Positions 25,948 to 33,993 of a stretch of 64,000 bases of DNA are shown here, in pieces (position 1 is the stretch's first letter; each line of letters starts with the position of its first letter). The stretch is taken from contig NZ_FOHW01000011.1 in the NCBI RefSeq assembly GCF_900111735.1, forward strand, positions 88,327 to 152,326. The letters run 5' to 3'. Both the position numbers and the translations under genes were made by a program. The stretch comes from Pseudomonas graminis (GTDB lineage: Bacteria > Pseudomonadota > Gammaproteobacteria > Pseudomonadales > Pseudomonadaceae). The notes beneath the pieces are model-generated. The model ran no database searches. It was not told where the DNA came from and was given only the letters and a program-made list of their open reading frames with translations.

Positions 25948-27387
25948 ATGTTCGGTTTAGAGGCGCTCGATCTCGCCCGAATCCAGTTTGCGTTCACCGT
26001 TTCATTTCACATTCTTTTCCCGGCCATCACCATCGGTCTGGCGAGCTTTCTCGCGGTGCTGGAAGGCTTGTGGCTGAAGACTCACGACAACACTTATCGC
26101 GACCTCTATCACTTCTGGTCGAAGATCTTTGCCGTCAACTTCGGCATGGGTGTGGTCTCGGGTCTGGTCATGGCCTACGAGTTCGGCACCAACTGGAGCC
26201 GGTTCTCTGACTTCGCCGGTGCTGTGACCGGGCCGTTACTGACCTATGAGGTGCTCACGGCGTTCTTCCTCGAAGCAGGCTTCCTCGGCGTCATGCTGTT
26301 CGGCTGGAACCGCGTCGGCCGTGGCTTGCATTTCTTCGCTACGTCCATGGTGGCGGTCGGCACACTGATTTCGACCTTCTGGATTCTGGCGTCCAACAGC
26401 TGGATGCAGACCCCTCAGGGCTTCGAGATCATCGATGGCCGGATCATCCCGGTGGACTGGTTCGCGGTGATCTTCAACCCCTCGTTCCCGTATCGCCTGA
26501 TGCACATGGCAATCGCCGCGTTCGTTTCCACGGCGTTCTTCGTCGGCGCATCGGCGGCCTGGCATTTGCTGCGCGGCCGTGACAATCCGGCGATCCGCAG
26601 AATGCTGTCCATGGCCATGTGGATGGCGCTGATCGTTGCGCCGATTCAGGCAATGGTGGGTGATGCTCACGGCTTGAACACCCTTGAGCACCAACCGGCC
26701 AAGATCGCCGCCATCGAAGGTCACTGGGAAAACGTCGGTGACGAACCGACCCCGCTGATTCTGTTCGGCATCCCGGACATGAAAGAAGAGCGCACCAAGT
26801 ACGCGGTCGAGATTCCCTATCTGGGCAGCCTGATCCTGACCCACAGCCTGGACAAGCAGATCCCGGCGCTGAAGTCCTTCCCGCCGGAAGACCGTCCGAA
26901 TGCGCTGATCGTGTTCTGGTCGTTCCGCGTAATGGTGGCGCTGGGCCTGCTGATGATCGCGGTCGGTCTGTGGAGCGCCTGGTTGCGCTGGCGCGGCGGG
27001 CTGTACACCAATCGCTGGTTCCTGCGTCTGGTCATGTGCATGGGCCCGGCCGGTCTGATCGCGATGCTGGCGGGCTGGTTCACCACCGAAATCGGGCGTC
27101 AGCCCTGGGTGGTCTACGGGATCATGCGCACGGCGAATGCCGTGTCCAGACACAGCGTTGAGCAGTTGAGCATCACCCTGGTGTTGTTCGTCGTGGTGTA
27201 TTTCCTGCTCTTCGGCACCGGCTTCGGTTACATGATGCGTCTGGTGCGCAAAGGGCCTAAAACCCATGAAGGTGATACTCCGGCACACGGCGGACCAGGG
27301 CAGAAACGCACCCCGGCGCGTCCTCTCTCTGCTGCTGATGAAAACAGCACGGACCACCGCAAAGACAGCCTGACTGAGGGGAACTGA
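25948..27387 (+). CDS. cioA: Cyanide-insensitive bd-type ubiquinol oxidase, subunit I
   Basis: A 479-residue inner-membrane subunit with nine or so TM helices that carries haems b558, b595 and d and oxidises ubiquinol without pumping protons. The N-terminus (L-A-R-I-Q-F-A-F-T-V-S-F-H-I-L-F-P) contains a haem ligand His; the quinol loop is short, as in the CioA/CydA short-Q-loop group. It is followed three bases later by cioB and then by a small DUF2474 peptide, the standard Pseudomonas cio arrangement. SD GAGGAAG precedes the ATG. The enzyme supports respiration under cyanide or low oxygen. Confidence 0.95.
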   Translation: MFGLEALDLARIQFAFTVSFHILFPAITIGLASFLAVLEGLWLKTHDNTYRDLYHFWSKIFAVNFGMGVVSGLVMAYEFGTNWSRFSDFAGAVTGPLLTYEVLTAFFLEAGFLGVMLFGWNRVGRGLHFFATSMVAVGTLISTFWILASNSWMQTPQGFEIIDGRIIPVDWFAVIFNPSFPYRLMHMAIAAFVSTAFFVGASAAWHLLRGRDNPAIRRMLSMAMWMALIVAPIQAMVGDAHGLNTLEHQPAKIAAIEGHWENVGDEPTPLILFGIPDMKEERTKYAVEIPYLGSLILTHSLDKQIPALKSFPPEDRPNALIVFWSFRVMVALGLLMIAVGLWSAWLRWRGGLYTNRWFLRLVMCMGPAGLIAMLAGWFTTEIGRQPWVVYGIMRTANAVSRHSVEQLSITLVLFVVVYFLLFGTGFGYMMRLVRKGPKTHEGDTPAHGGPGQKRTPARPLSAADENSTDHRKDSLTEGN

Positions 27388-27390
27388 GCC

Positions 27391-28398
27391 ATGGGTATCG
27401 ATCTTCCACTGATCTGGGCCGTGATCATCATCTTCGGCGTCATGATGTACGTCATCATGGACGGCTTCGATCTGGGCATCGGGATACTGTTCCCGTTCAT
27501 GAAGGACAAGACCGACCGCGACGTGATGATGAACACCGTCGCGCCGGTCTGGGACGGCAACGAAACCTGGCTGGTGCTCGGCGGCGCCGGCTTGTTCGGC
27601 GCCTTCCCGCTGGCTTACTCGGTCGTGCTCGAAGCGCTTTACCTGCCGCTGATCTTCATGCTATTCGGGCTGATCTTCCGCGGCGTGGCATTCGAGTTTC
27701 GCTTCAAGGCCACTGATATCAAGCGCCACCTGTGGGACAAGGCGTTCATCGGCGGTTCGCTGGTGGCGACATTCTTCCAGGGCGTGGCACTGGGCGCGTA
27801 CATCGACGGCATTCCGGTGGTCGACCGTGCCTACGCCGGCGGTGGGCTGGACTGGCTGACGCCGTTCTCGGTCTTCTGCGGTCTGGCCCTGATCGTGGCG
27901 TACGCCTTGCTCGGCTGCACCTGGTTGATCATGAAGACGGAAGGGGCTTTGCAGAAAGCCATGCACGATCTGGCACGACCTTTGGCCCTGGCCACGCTGG
28001 TGGTCATGGCGATCGTCAGTCTGTGGACGCCACTAGCGCACCAGGCCATCGCCGATCGCTGGTTCAGCCTGCCAAACCTGCTGTGGTTCATGCCGGTACC
28101 GGCACTGGTCCTGGTAACGATGTACGGCTTGTTCAAAGCGGTGGCGCGCAACGCCAACTACGCGCCGTTCCTGCTGACGCTGGTGCTGATCTTCCTGGGC
28201 TACAGCGGTCTGGGCATCAGCTTGTGGCCGAACATCATTCCGCCAACAGTGTCCATCTGGGCGGCCGCATCGCCGCCACAGAGTCAGGGTTTCATGTTGG
28301 TCGGTACGCTGTTCATCATTCCGCTGATCCTGGGTTACACGTTCTGGAGCTACTACGTATTCCGCGGCAAAGTCACCCACGAACACGGCTATCACTAG
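27391..28398 (+). CDS. cioB: Cyanide-insensitive bd-type ubiquinol oxidase, subunit II
   Basis: A 335-residue CydB-family subunit that stabilises the haem-bearing CioA. The N-terminal block I-M-D-G-F-D-L-G-I-G and P-V-W-D-G-N-E-T-W-L are family signatures; eight TM helices are predicted. The ATG follows the cioA stop by three bases and shares its operon. Subunits of this kind lack haem ligands of their own. Confidence 0.95.
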   Translation: MGIDLPLIWAVIIIFGVMMYVIMDGFDLGIGILFPFMKDKTDRDVMMNTVAPVWDGNETWLVLGGAGLFGAFPLAYSVVLEALYLPLIFMLFGLIFRGVAFEFRFKATDIKRHLWDKAFIGGSLVATFFQGVALGAYIDGIPVVDRAYAGGGLDWLTPFSVFCGLALIVAYALLGCTWLIMKTEGALQKAMHDLARPLALATLVVMAIVSLWTPLAHQAIADRWFSLPNLLWFMPVPALVLVTMYGLFKAVARNANYAPFLLTLVLIFLGYSGLGISLWPNIIPPTVSIWAAASPPQSQGFMLVGTLFIIPLILGYTFWSYYVFRGKVTHEHGYH

Positions 28399-28455
28399 CA
28401 GCACGGGCCCCTGGTTTGTCGCCGGGGCCTGACTGCGGGAGAAGAGGGTTTAGCG

Positions 28456-28662
28456 ATGTCGGTTAAAGAATCTGTTGAGCACGAGGCTCATCCCAACGAT
28501 CGCCGCGATTTTGAGCGCGAGGTTGATCCAGCGAAGGGTAAGCCCCTGTGGCAGCGCATCGGCTGGCTGTTGATCATCTGGACCGGCAGCGTGCTGGCGC
28601 TGTTCGTGGTCGCCATGCTGCTGCGCATGTTCATGACAGCGGCAGGCATGAAGTCGCACTGA
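28456..28662 (+). CDS. DUF2474 small membrane subunit of the bd oxidase
   Basis: A 68-residue peptide with a charged N-terminus and one TM helix preceded by K-P-L-W-Q-R-I-G-W-L-L-I-I-W, the DUF2474 signature. Short one-helix peptides such as CydX assemble with bd oxidases, and DUF2474 genes follow cioAB in many proteobacteria, so an accessory subunit role is likely. A terminator sits 17 bases past the stop and closes the operon. Confidence 0.88.
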   Translation: MSVKESVEHEAHPNDRRDFEREVDPAKGKPLWQRIGWLLIIWTGSVLALFVVAMLLRMFMTAAGMKSH

Positions 28663-28678
28663 GTGTTTCCGGCTCGAT

Positions 28679-28707
28679 AAAAAACCCGCTTCTGCGGGTT
28701 TTTTTTG
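28679..28707 (+). terminator. Rho-independent terminator of the cio operon
   Basis: AAAACCCGC and GCGGGTTTT arms around TTCT are followed by a continuous T-run. Symmetrical A/T tracts mean it may also serve the converging rlmG gene. Confidence 0.92.
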
Positions 28708-28744
28708 GCTGCACATCTGAAGTCACGTAGACAAGCGCGTCGAG

Positions 28745-29869
28745 CTATTTGCGCGCCTTGAGGATCACAAACTTCGGCGTCGCCGCCACTTGCTCCACGC
28801 CCCGGAACAACCGCGCCAGTTTGCCGTGATAGCCCAGATGACGGTTGCCGACGATGTACAGCGCGCCGCCGGTGACCAGCGCCGAGCGCGCCTGCTGGAA
28901 CATCCGCCATGCGAGGAAATCGCCAACCACTTGTTGCTGATGAAACGGCGGATTGCACAGGACGACGTCCAGCGAATCGGGTTCCTGTGCGTCCAGTCCG
29001 TCGCCTGCCTGAATGACTGCCGGCCGCTCGCCGAGGGCCAGTCTCCAGTTCTCCTGCGCCGACTGCACCGCCATGAACGACTCGTCTACCAGCGTGTAGT
29101 GCGCGTCAGGGTTGTCCAGCGCACTGGCGATGGCGAGCACGCCATTGCCGCAACCCAGGTCTGCGACCCGCGCCGAGCCCAGGCCCTTGGGCAAGTACGG
29201 CAGGAAGGCCCGCGTGCCGATGTCCAGACCGTCACGGCAGAACACGTTGGCGTGGTTGATCAACTCGATCTTCGGCTCGTCCAGCGTGTAACGGGTGGGG
29301 TAGGGCGAGGGCTGAACGGTTTTGGCTTCAGGGGTGCAGAACAGCAGTCGCGCTTTTTTCACGGCGAGGGATGCCTGCACGGGGCCGATGTATTCTTCCA
29401 TCAGCTCGCCAGCGGAGCGGGGCAGGTGCTTGATCATTCCGGCAGCGACGACTTTGGCGTTCGGCGCCAGTTGGTCCTGCAACCGGATCAACTGCTCTTC
29501 CAGCAACGCGAGGGTCTTGGGAACGCGAATCAGCACCCAGTCGAAGGGGCCGGTCAACGGCGCACTGGCGGGGATCACCGGCACGGCGTCATAGGTCAGG
29601 CCGTTGCGCACCAGATTCTTTCCCAAAGCCTGAGCGCCGAGGTACGAATCCGTACTGCTGAACACCGTCGCATGGGGCGCGAGGCTGGTGGCGAGGGCGC
29701 CGAAACTGTCGTTGAGCACCAGCACCCGCGTTTGCAGCGTCACGCCCTGTTCGGCGACGTGGTTGAGCAGATATTCGTCGGCAGCATCGAAGGCCTGCAA
29801 GGGCTCATCTGACTGTTCCGGCTGGCGGATCAGGTCGAGTTGGGCAAACGGGGTGGTCAGCAGGGGCAT
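28745..29869 (-). CDS. rlmG: 23S rRNA (guanine(1835)-N2)-methyltransferase
   Basis: A 374-residue fusion of two Rossmann-like methyltransferase domains. The N-terminal one is degenerate; the C-terminal one has V-A-D-L-G-C-G-N-G-V-L-A (SAM site) and the N-P-P-F-H motif at about residue 306 for the N2-guanine reaction. Length and layout match RlmG; RsmC is the close paralogue. The C-terminus V-I-L-K-A-R-K is typical of this family. It converges on the cio operon. Confidence 0.9.
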   Translation of the reverse strand: MPLLTTPFAQLDLIRQPEQSDEPLQAFDAADEYLLNHVAEQGVTLQTRVLVLNDSFGALATSLAPHATVFSSTDSYLGAQALGKNLVRNGLTYDAVPVIPASAPLTGPFDWVLIRVPKTLALLEEQLIRLQDQLAPNAKVVAAGMIKHLPRSAGELMEEYIGPVQASLAVKKARLLFCTPEAKTVQPSPYPTRYTLDEPKIELINHANVFCRDGLDIGTRAFLPYLPKGLGSARVADLGCGNGVLAIASALDNPDAHYTLVDESFMAVQSAQENWRLALGERPAVIQAGDGLDAQEPDSLDVVLCNPPFHQQQVVGDFLAWRMFQQARSALVTGGALYIVGNRHLGYHGKLARLFRGVEQVAATPKFVILKARK

Positions 29870-30017
29870 GGGCGGAGCAGTTCCAGTCGTTGATGGCGCG
29901 ACCGGCGTGTTGGCGGGAGTTGCGCCTGCGCCGGCGTGTCCAGGTTCGCGAAGCCGGCGATTTTACGTGTTTTTGCCTGCGCTCACCGGGCTTTTCGCCC
30001 TTGCTTCCCCCCTATGT

Positions 30018-30266
30018 CTAGATCACCCCGTCTTTCGCCGCCTGGACCACTGCCGACATCTTGTTGCAGGCGCCGATCTTCTGGATGGCTTTACCAACGT
30101 GGAAGTTAACGGTGCGCGCTGTGACATCAAGGATCAACGCGACTTCTGCTGCTGTCTTGCCCGTAGCGGACCACTTCAACACCTCCACCTCTCTCATCGT
30201 CAGGCCCTTATAGGTCAGCGTCTCCTTACTCGCCTTGCAGTCTTCCCCCAGTGTTTGAGTTTCCAT
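30018..30266 (-). CDS. Stand-alone LuxR-type helix-turn-helix protein
   Basis: Only 82 residues, nearly all of which form a LuxR C-terminal DNA-binding domain: L-T-M-R-E-V-E-V-L-K-W-S-A-T-G-K-T-A-A-E, then V-T-A-R-T-V-N-F-H-V. The wording of this domain is closest to quorum-sensing regulators, but there is no autoinducer or receiver domain. The gene has a good SD (GGAGG) and a normal start, so it looks like an intact small regulator, not a 3' fragment. Its targets are unknown. Confidence 0.82.
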   Translation of the reverse strand: METQTLGEDCKASKETLTYKGLTMREVEVLKWSATGKTAAEVALILDVTARTVNFHVGKAIQKIGACNKMSAVVQAAKDGVI

Positions 30267-30585
30267 AGCGTGCCTCCGTGCTCAGTCTTGATCGTCCTGA
30301 TCGAAGTCTAGGATAACAATCACGGCTTTGAATGGAGCGTGCCTGGCCATCGCCTCGAGGTGCCACCAGACGGGCTGCCAGCATGATTTTAAAATTCTAG
30401 TAGAATCAATGGCTTATACAGATTAAGTGTCTCGACACGAACCACTTCGCGATAACGCCGATAGCGAAATACTCTAAAAATTGCTCAGTCCGTTGCGGAT
30501 ATCACTACAAACCGACGGTGTTTATCGCGGCGGGTTTGCGGGACACTGGTCACCCTTTTTGTGAGACAGGAGCCAGGAGCGCCCC
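30267..30585. other. Divergent region between LuxR-like gene and fprB, nothing recognised
   Basis: About 319 bases, AT-rich around 30380-30480. It must hold the promoters of both divergent genes. I see no ORF, repeat or clear palindrome for a known regulator. Confidence 0.45.
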
Positions 30586-31362
30586 ATGACTGCCAGTGCA
30601 GAGAAATTCACCCGGCAAACGCTGCTGGACGTTACGCCGCTGACTCCCAGTCTCTTTACCTTTCGCACCACGCGCGATCCAGGTTTCCGCTTCACGGCGG
30701 GACAATTCGCACGTCTGGGTGTTACCAAGTCCGACGGTACGACGGTGTGGCGCGCCTACTCGGTGGTGTCCTCGCCCTTCGATGAATTCCTCGAATTTTT
30801 CTCCATCGTGGTGCCCAACGGCGAATTTACCAGCGAGCTGAGCCGACTTCGTCAGGGTGACACGCTGATGGTGGAGAAACAGGCGGTGGGTTACCTGACC
30901 CTGGATCGCTTCACCGATGGTCAGGACCTCTGGATGTTGTCCACAGGCACCGGTGTGGCGCCCTTCCTTTCGATCCTTCAGGACTTCGAGGTCTGGGAAA
31001 AATTCGAGCGGATCATTCTGGTGTATAGCGTCCGTGAGTCCCGGGAACTGGCCTACCAGCAGCTTATCGCCGAGCTGACCCAGCGCGAATACCTGGCCGA
31101 GTACGCACACAAGTTCACGTTCATCGCCACAGTGACGCGGGAAGCGCATCCCGGTGCGCTCAGCGGACGGATTACCACGCTGATCAAGAACGGTGAGTTG
31201 GAGAAGGCGGCCGGTGTCGCGCTGACACCCGAACATTCACGGGTGATGATCTGCGGCAATCCACAGATGATCGAAGACACTCGCGCAGTGCTGAAAACTC
31301 GCGACATGCGCCTGGCGTTGACGCGCAAGCCGGGACAGATTGCGGTGGAGAATTATTGGTAG
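30586..31362 (+). CDS. fprB: Ferredoxin/flavodoxin-NADP(+) reductase, FprB-like
   Basis: A 258-residue FAD flavoprotein that moves electrons between NADPH and ferredoxin or flavodoxin. Signatures: R-A-Y-S-V-V-S-S-P (FAD), G-T-G-V-A-P-F-L-S-I-L (NADP pyrophosphate), V-M-I-C-G-N-P-Q-M-I, and a C-terminal V-E-N-Y-W with the aromatic end residue. The Pseudomonas neighbourhood (fprB, mscL, then radA nearby) supports FprB over FprA. SD AGGAG is seven bases before the ATG. FprB-type enzymes support Fe-S and redox balance. Confidence 0.85.
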   Translation: MTASAEKFTRQTLLDVTPLTPSLFTFRTTRDPGFRFTAGQFARLGVTKSDGTTVWRAYSVVSSPFDEFLEFFSIVVPNGEFTSELSRLRQGDTLMVEKQAVGYLTLDRFTDGQDLWMLSTGTGVAPFLSILQDFEVWEKFERIILVYSVRESRELAYQQLIAELTQREYLAEYAHKFTFIATVTREAHPGALSGRITTLIKNGELEKAAGVALTPEHSRVMICGNPQMIEDTRAVLKTRDMRLALTRKPGQIAVENYW

Positions 31363-31434
31363 GTTGATACAGCGTTGCGATCGCAAGACCCATGTGGAAG
31401 CGAGCAAGCTCACCCCCACATGCTATGACCGGCC

Positions 31435-31884
31435 TTAAACGAACCGGTCAGGCGTCACCGGCAGTGGTGCAGCGGGCTTGTTGTTCTGTTCTTTCAACAG
31501 ATCGCGGATTTCGCCCAGCAGCAGCTCTTCCTTGGTTGGGGTTGGCGGCAGGGTGGGTGCCTTGGCCTCTTCACGTTTCAGGCGGTTAATCGCCTTGACG
31601 CCCATGAAGATGGCGAATGCCACGATGATGAAGTCGATCACAGTCTGAATGAACTTGCCGTAGGCCAGCACCACCGCAGGGGCTGCCCCTTCCGCAGGCC
31701 TCAGCACGACCGACAGATCGCTGAAGTCCACGCCGCCGATCAGCAGCCCGAGGGGCGGCATGATTACATCGCCTACGAACGACGAAACGATCTTGCCGAA
31801 TGCCGCGCCGATGATGATACCGACGGCCATGTCGACGACGTTTCCTTTTACGGCAAAGGCTTTGAACTCGCTTAGTACGCTCAT
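31435..31884 (-). CDS. mscL: Large-conductance mechanosensitive channel
   Basis: A 149-residue inner-membrane channel that opens under hypo-osmotic stress. The N-terminal amphipathic helix ([20 protein letters not shown]) and the Gly-rich TM1 pore ([12 protein letters not shown]) are diagnostic; TM2 and a charged cytoplasmic helix follow. The length is normal (about 136-150). A palindromic CATGTGGAAGCGAGCAAGC element, REP-like, lies just past its stop. Confidence 0.96.
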   Translation of the reverse strand: MSVLSEFKAFAVKGNVVDMAVGIIIGAAFGKIVSSFVGDVIMPPLGLLIGGVDFSDLSVVLRPAEGAAPAVVLAYGKFIQTVIDFIIVAFAIFMGVKAINRLKREEAKAPTLPPTPTKEELLLGEIRDLLKEQNNKPAAPLPVTPDRFV

Positions 31885-32083
31885 GGGTGTATTCCTTTGT
31901 TACAGATGTGAGTGGTAAATGCAGTGTAAGTCAGCTAGCTGCATCTCGCTTAATCCATGCAATCGACCGGGTACGTTCCGGTAAGTTTTATTTAATCCTC
32001 CAAAAGCATGCATGCATGGTAGGGCTGCGCCCGACGGTTTGACGCATCGGGTATGATTGCCCCTTTTTTACATCGGGGGTGTC

Positions 32084-33451
32084 ATGGCCAAGGCCAAACG
32101 CATGTACGGCTGCACCGAGTGCGGTTCGACGTTTCCCAAATGGGCCGGCCAGTGCAGCGAATGCGGCGCCTGGAACACCCTCGTTGAAACCGTGATCGAC
32201 AACAGCACGGCCGCTGCGCCCAGCGGTCGTTCCGGCTGGACCGGCCAACAGGCGCAGATCAAAACCCTGGCCGAAGTCAGTGTCGAAGAAATCCCGCGTT
32301 TTTCCACCAACTCCACTGAACTGGACCGCGTTCTCGGCGGCGGCCTGGTGGATGGCTCGGTGGTGCTGATCGGCGGCGACCCCGGCATCGGCAAATCGAC
32401 CATTCTCTTGCAGACCCTTTGCGCCATTGCCGAGCGCATGCCGGCGCTGTACGTCACCGGTGAAGAGTCGCAGCAGCAGGTCGCCATGCGCGCCCGTCGC
32501 CTTGGCTTGCCCCAGGACAAACTGCGGGTCATGACCGAAACCTGCATCGAAACCATCATTGCCACGGCGCGCATCGAGCAGCCGAAGGTCATGGTGATCG
32601 ACTCGATCCAGACCATCTTCACCGAACAGCTGCAGTCAGCGCCCGGCGGCGTATCCCAGGTGCGCGAGAGTGCTGCGCTGCTGGTGCGCTACGCCAAGCA
32701 GAGCGGTACCGCGATATTTCTGGTCGGCCACGTCACCAAAGAAGGCGCGCTGGCCGGGCCTCGCGTGCTGGAGCACATGGTCGACACCGTGTTGTACTTC
32801 GAGGGCGAGTCCGATGGCCGCTTGCGTTTGTTGCGCGCAGTGAAAAACCGCTTTGGTGCCGTCAACGAATTGGGCGTCTTCGGCATGACCGACAAGGGGC
32901 TTAAAGAAGTCTCGAACCCGTCGGCGATCTTTCTCACCCGCGCGCAGGAAGAAGTCGCGGGCAGTGTGGTCATGGCGACATGGGAAGGCACCCGGCCGAT
33001 GCTGGTGGAAGTGCAGGCGCTGGTCGATGACAGCCACCTCTCCAATCCGCGTCGCGTGACGTTGGGGCTGGATCAAAACCGGCTCGCCATGTTGCTGGCG
33101 GTACTGCACCGCCACGGCGGCATTCCCACCCATGACCAGGACGTGTTTCTCAACGTCGTGGGCGGGGTGAAAGTGCTGGAAACCGCTTCCGACCTGGCCT
33201 TGATGGCCGCCGTCATGTCCAGCCTGCGCAACCGTGCACTGCCGGGCGACTTGCTGGTGTTCGGCGAAGTGGGCTTGTCCGGCGAAGTACGCCCCGTGCC
33301 CAGCGGTCAGGAGCGACTCAAGGAAGCGGCCAAGCACGGCTTCAAACGCGCCATCGTGCCCAAGGGCAACGCCCCGAAAGAGTCGCCACCGGGCCTGACA
33401 GTGATCGGTGTGACGCGCCTCGACCAGGCGCTGGACGCGTTGTTCGAGTAA
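32084..33451 (+). CDS. radA: DNA repair protein RadA
   Basis: A 455-residue RecA-like helicase that aids branch migration in recombination repair. An N-terminal zinc finger (C-T-E-C-G, then C-S-E-C-G), Walker A G-G-D-P-G-I-G-K-S-T, the RadA signature K-N-R-F-G-A, and a C-terminal Lon-protease-like domain are all present. ATG 32084 is chosen over an open-frame start at 32057 because M-A-K-A-K-R-M-Y-G-C-T-E-C-G is the family N-terminus. It diverges from mscL. Confidence 0.97.
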   Translation: MAKAKRMYGCTECGSTFPKWAGQCSECGAWNTLVETVIDNSTAAAPSGRSGWTGQQAQIKTLAEVSVEEIPRFSTNSTELDRVLGGGLVDGSVVLIGGDPGIGKSTILLQTLCAIAERMPALYVTGEESQQQVAMRARRLGLPQDKLRVMTETCIETIIATARIEQPKVMVIDSIQTIFTEQLQSAPGGVSQVRESAALLVRYAKQSGTAIFLVGHVTKEGALAGPRVLEHMVDTVLYFEGESDGRLRLLRAVKNRFGAVNELGVFGMTDKGLKEVSNPSAIFLTRAQEEVAGSVVMATWEGTRPMLVEVQALVDDSHLSNPRRVTLGLDQNRLAMLLAVLHRHGGIPTHDQDVFLNVVGGVKVLETASDLALMAAVMSSLRNRALPGDLLVFGEVGLSGEVRPVPSGQERLKEAAKHGFKRAIVPKGNAPKESPPGLTVIGVTRLDQALDALFE

Positions 33452-33470
33452 GGCGGCGTGGCCTATAGAC

Positions 33471-33839
33471 CTATAGATGTATCAGCGCACCCAGCTCGCG
33501 CTCCAGTTCATCGTGATCGGCAATGTTGAGTTCGATCAGTCGACGCAGGTGCGTCACTGAATCGAGCTCAATGTGCTTGCACACAAACCCCAGGTGATTG
33601 TGATCATCGTGGGTCAGCTGCACTTCCATCACGACGTCTATACCGTCCTGCAACTCGATGTCGACCATGAATCGCTCGTTGGCATCGCCCTCCCAGGGCG
33701 AGGGCTTTTCGATCAGCAGCCCCTTGAGCGACAGGTCGATCAGTTGAACCGTCCAGGTCTGGTCGCCCTGGCTAAGTTTGGTTTTCGCGTCGAATGCAAC
33801 GCGTTTGAAGCGACGACGTTCTTCGTGGTTATCGGTCAT
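33471..33839 (-). CDS. PilZ domain protein
   Basis: A 122-residue single-domain PilZ protein predicted to bind cyclic di-GMP. The R-R-R-F-K-R-V-A-F-D-A N-terminal arginine motif and L-I-D-L-S-L-K-G-L-L match the family's RxxxR and D/NxSxxG consensus (here D-L-S-L-K-G). SD AGGAG precedes the ATG. It stands alone between radA and cstA. The large morA gene in this window is a likely maker or breaker of its ligand, though no direct link is shown. Confidence 0.9.
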   Translation of the reverse strand: MTDNHEERRRFKRVAFDAKTKLSQGDQTWTVQLIDLSLKGLLIEKPSPWEGDANERFMVDIELQDGIDVVMEVQLTHDDHNHLGFVCKHIELDSVTHLRRLIELNIADHDELERELGALIHL

Positions 33840-33993
33840 TACGCAACTACTCCTTTAGCGCCTCTACGGCCCGCTGCGTTGACTATAGGACAAATATCGC
33901 GCTAGACCATCGTGGGGGTAGCCTTTCGCTCCGGCGGCGCTAAACTCCGCTTGCTGAATAAAAATAAGTCCACTCAGTTGGAATCGAAAAAAA

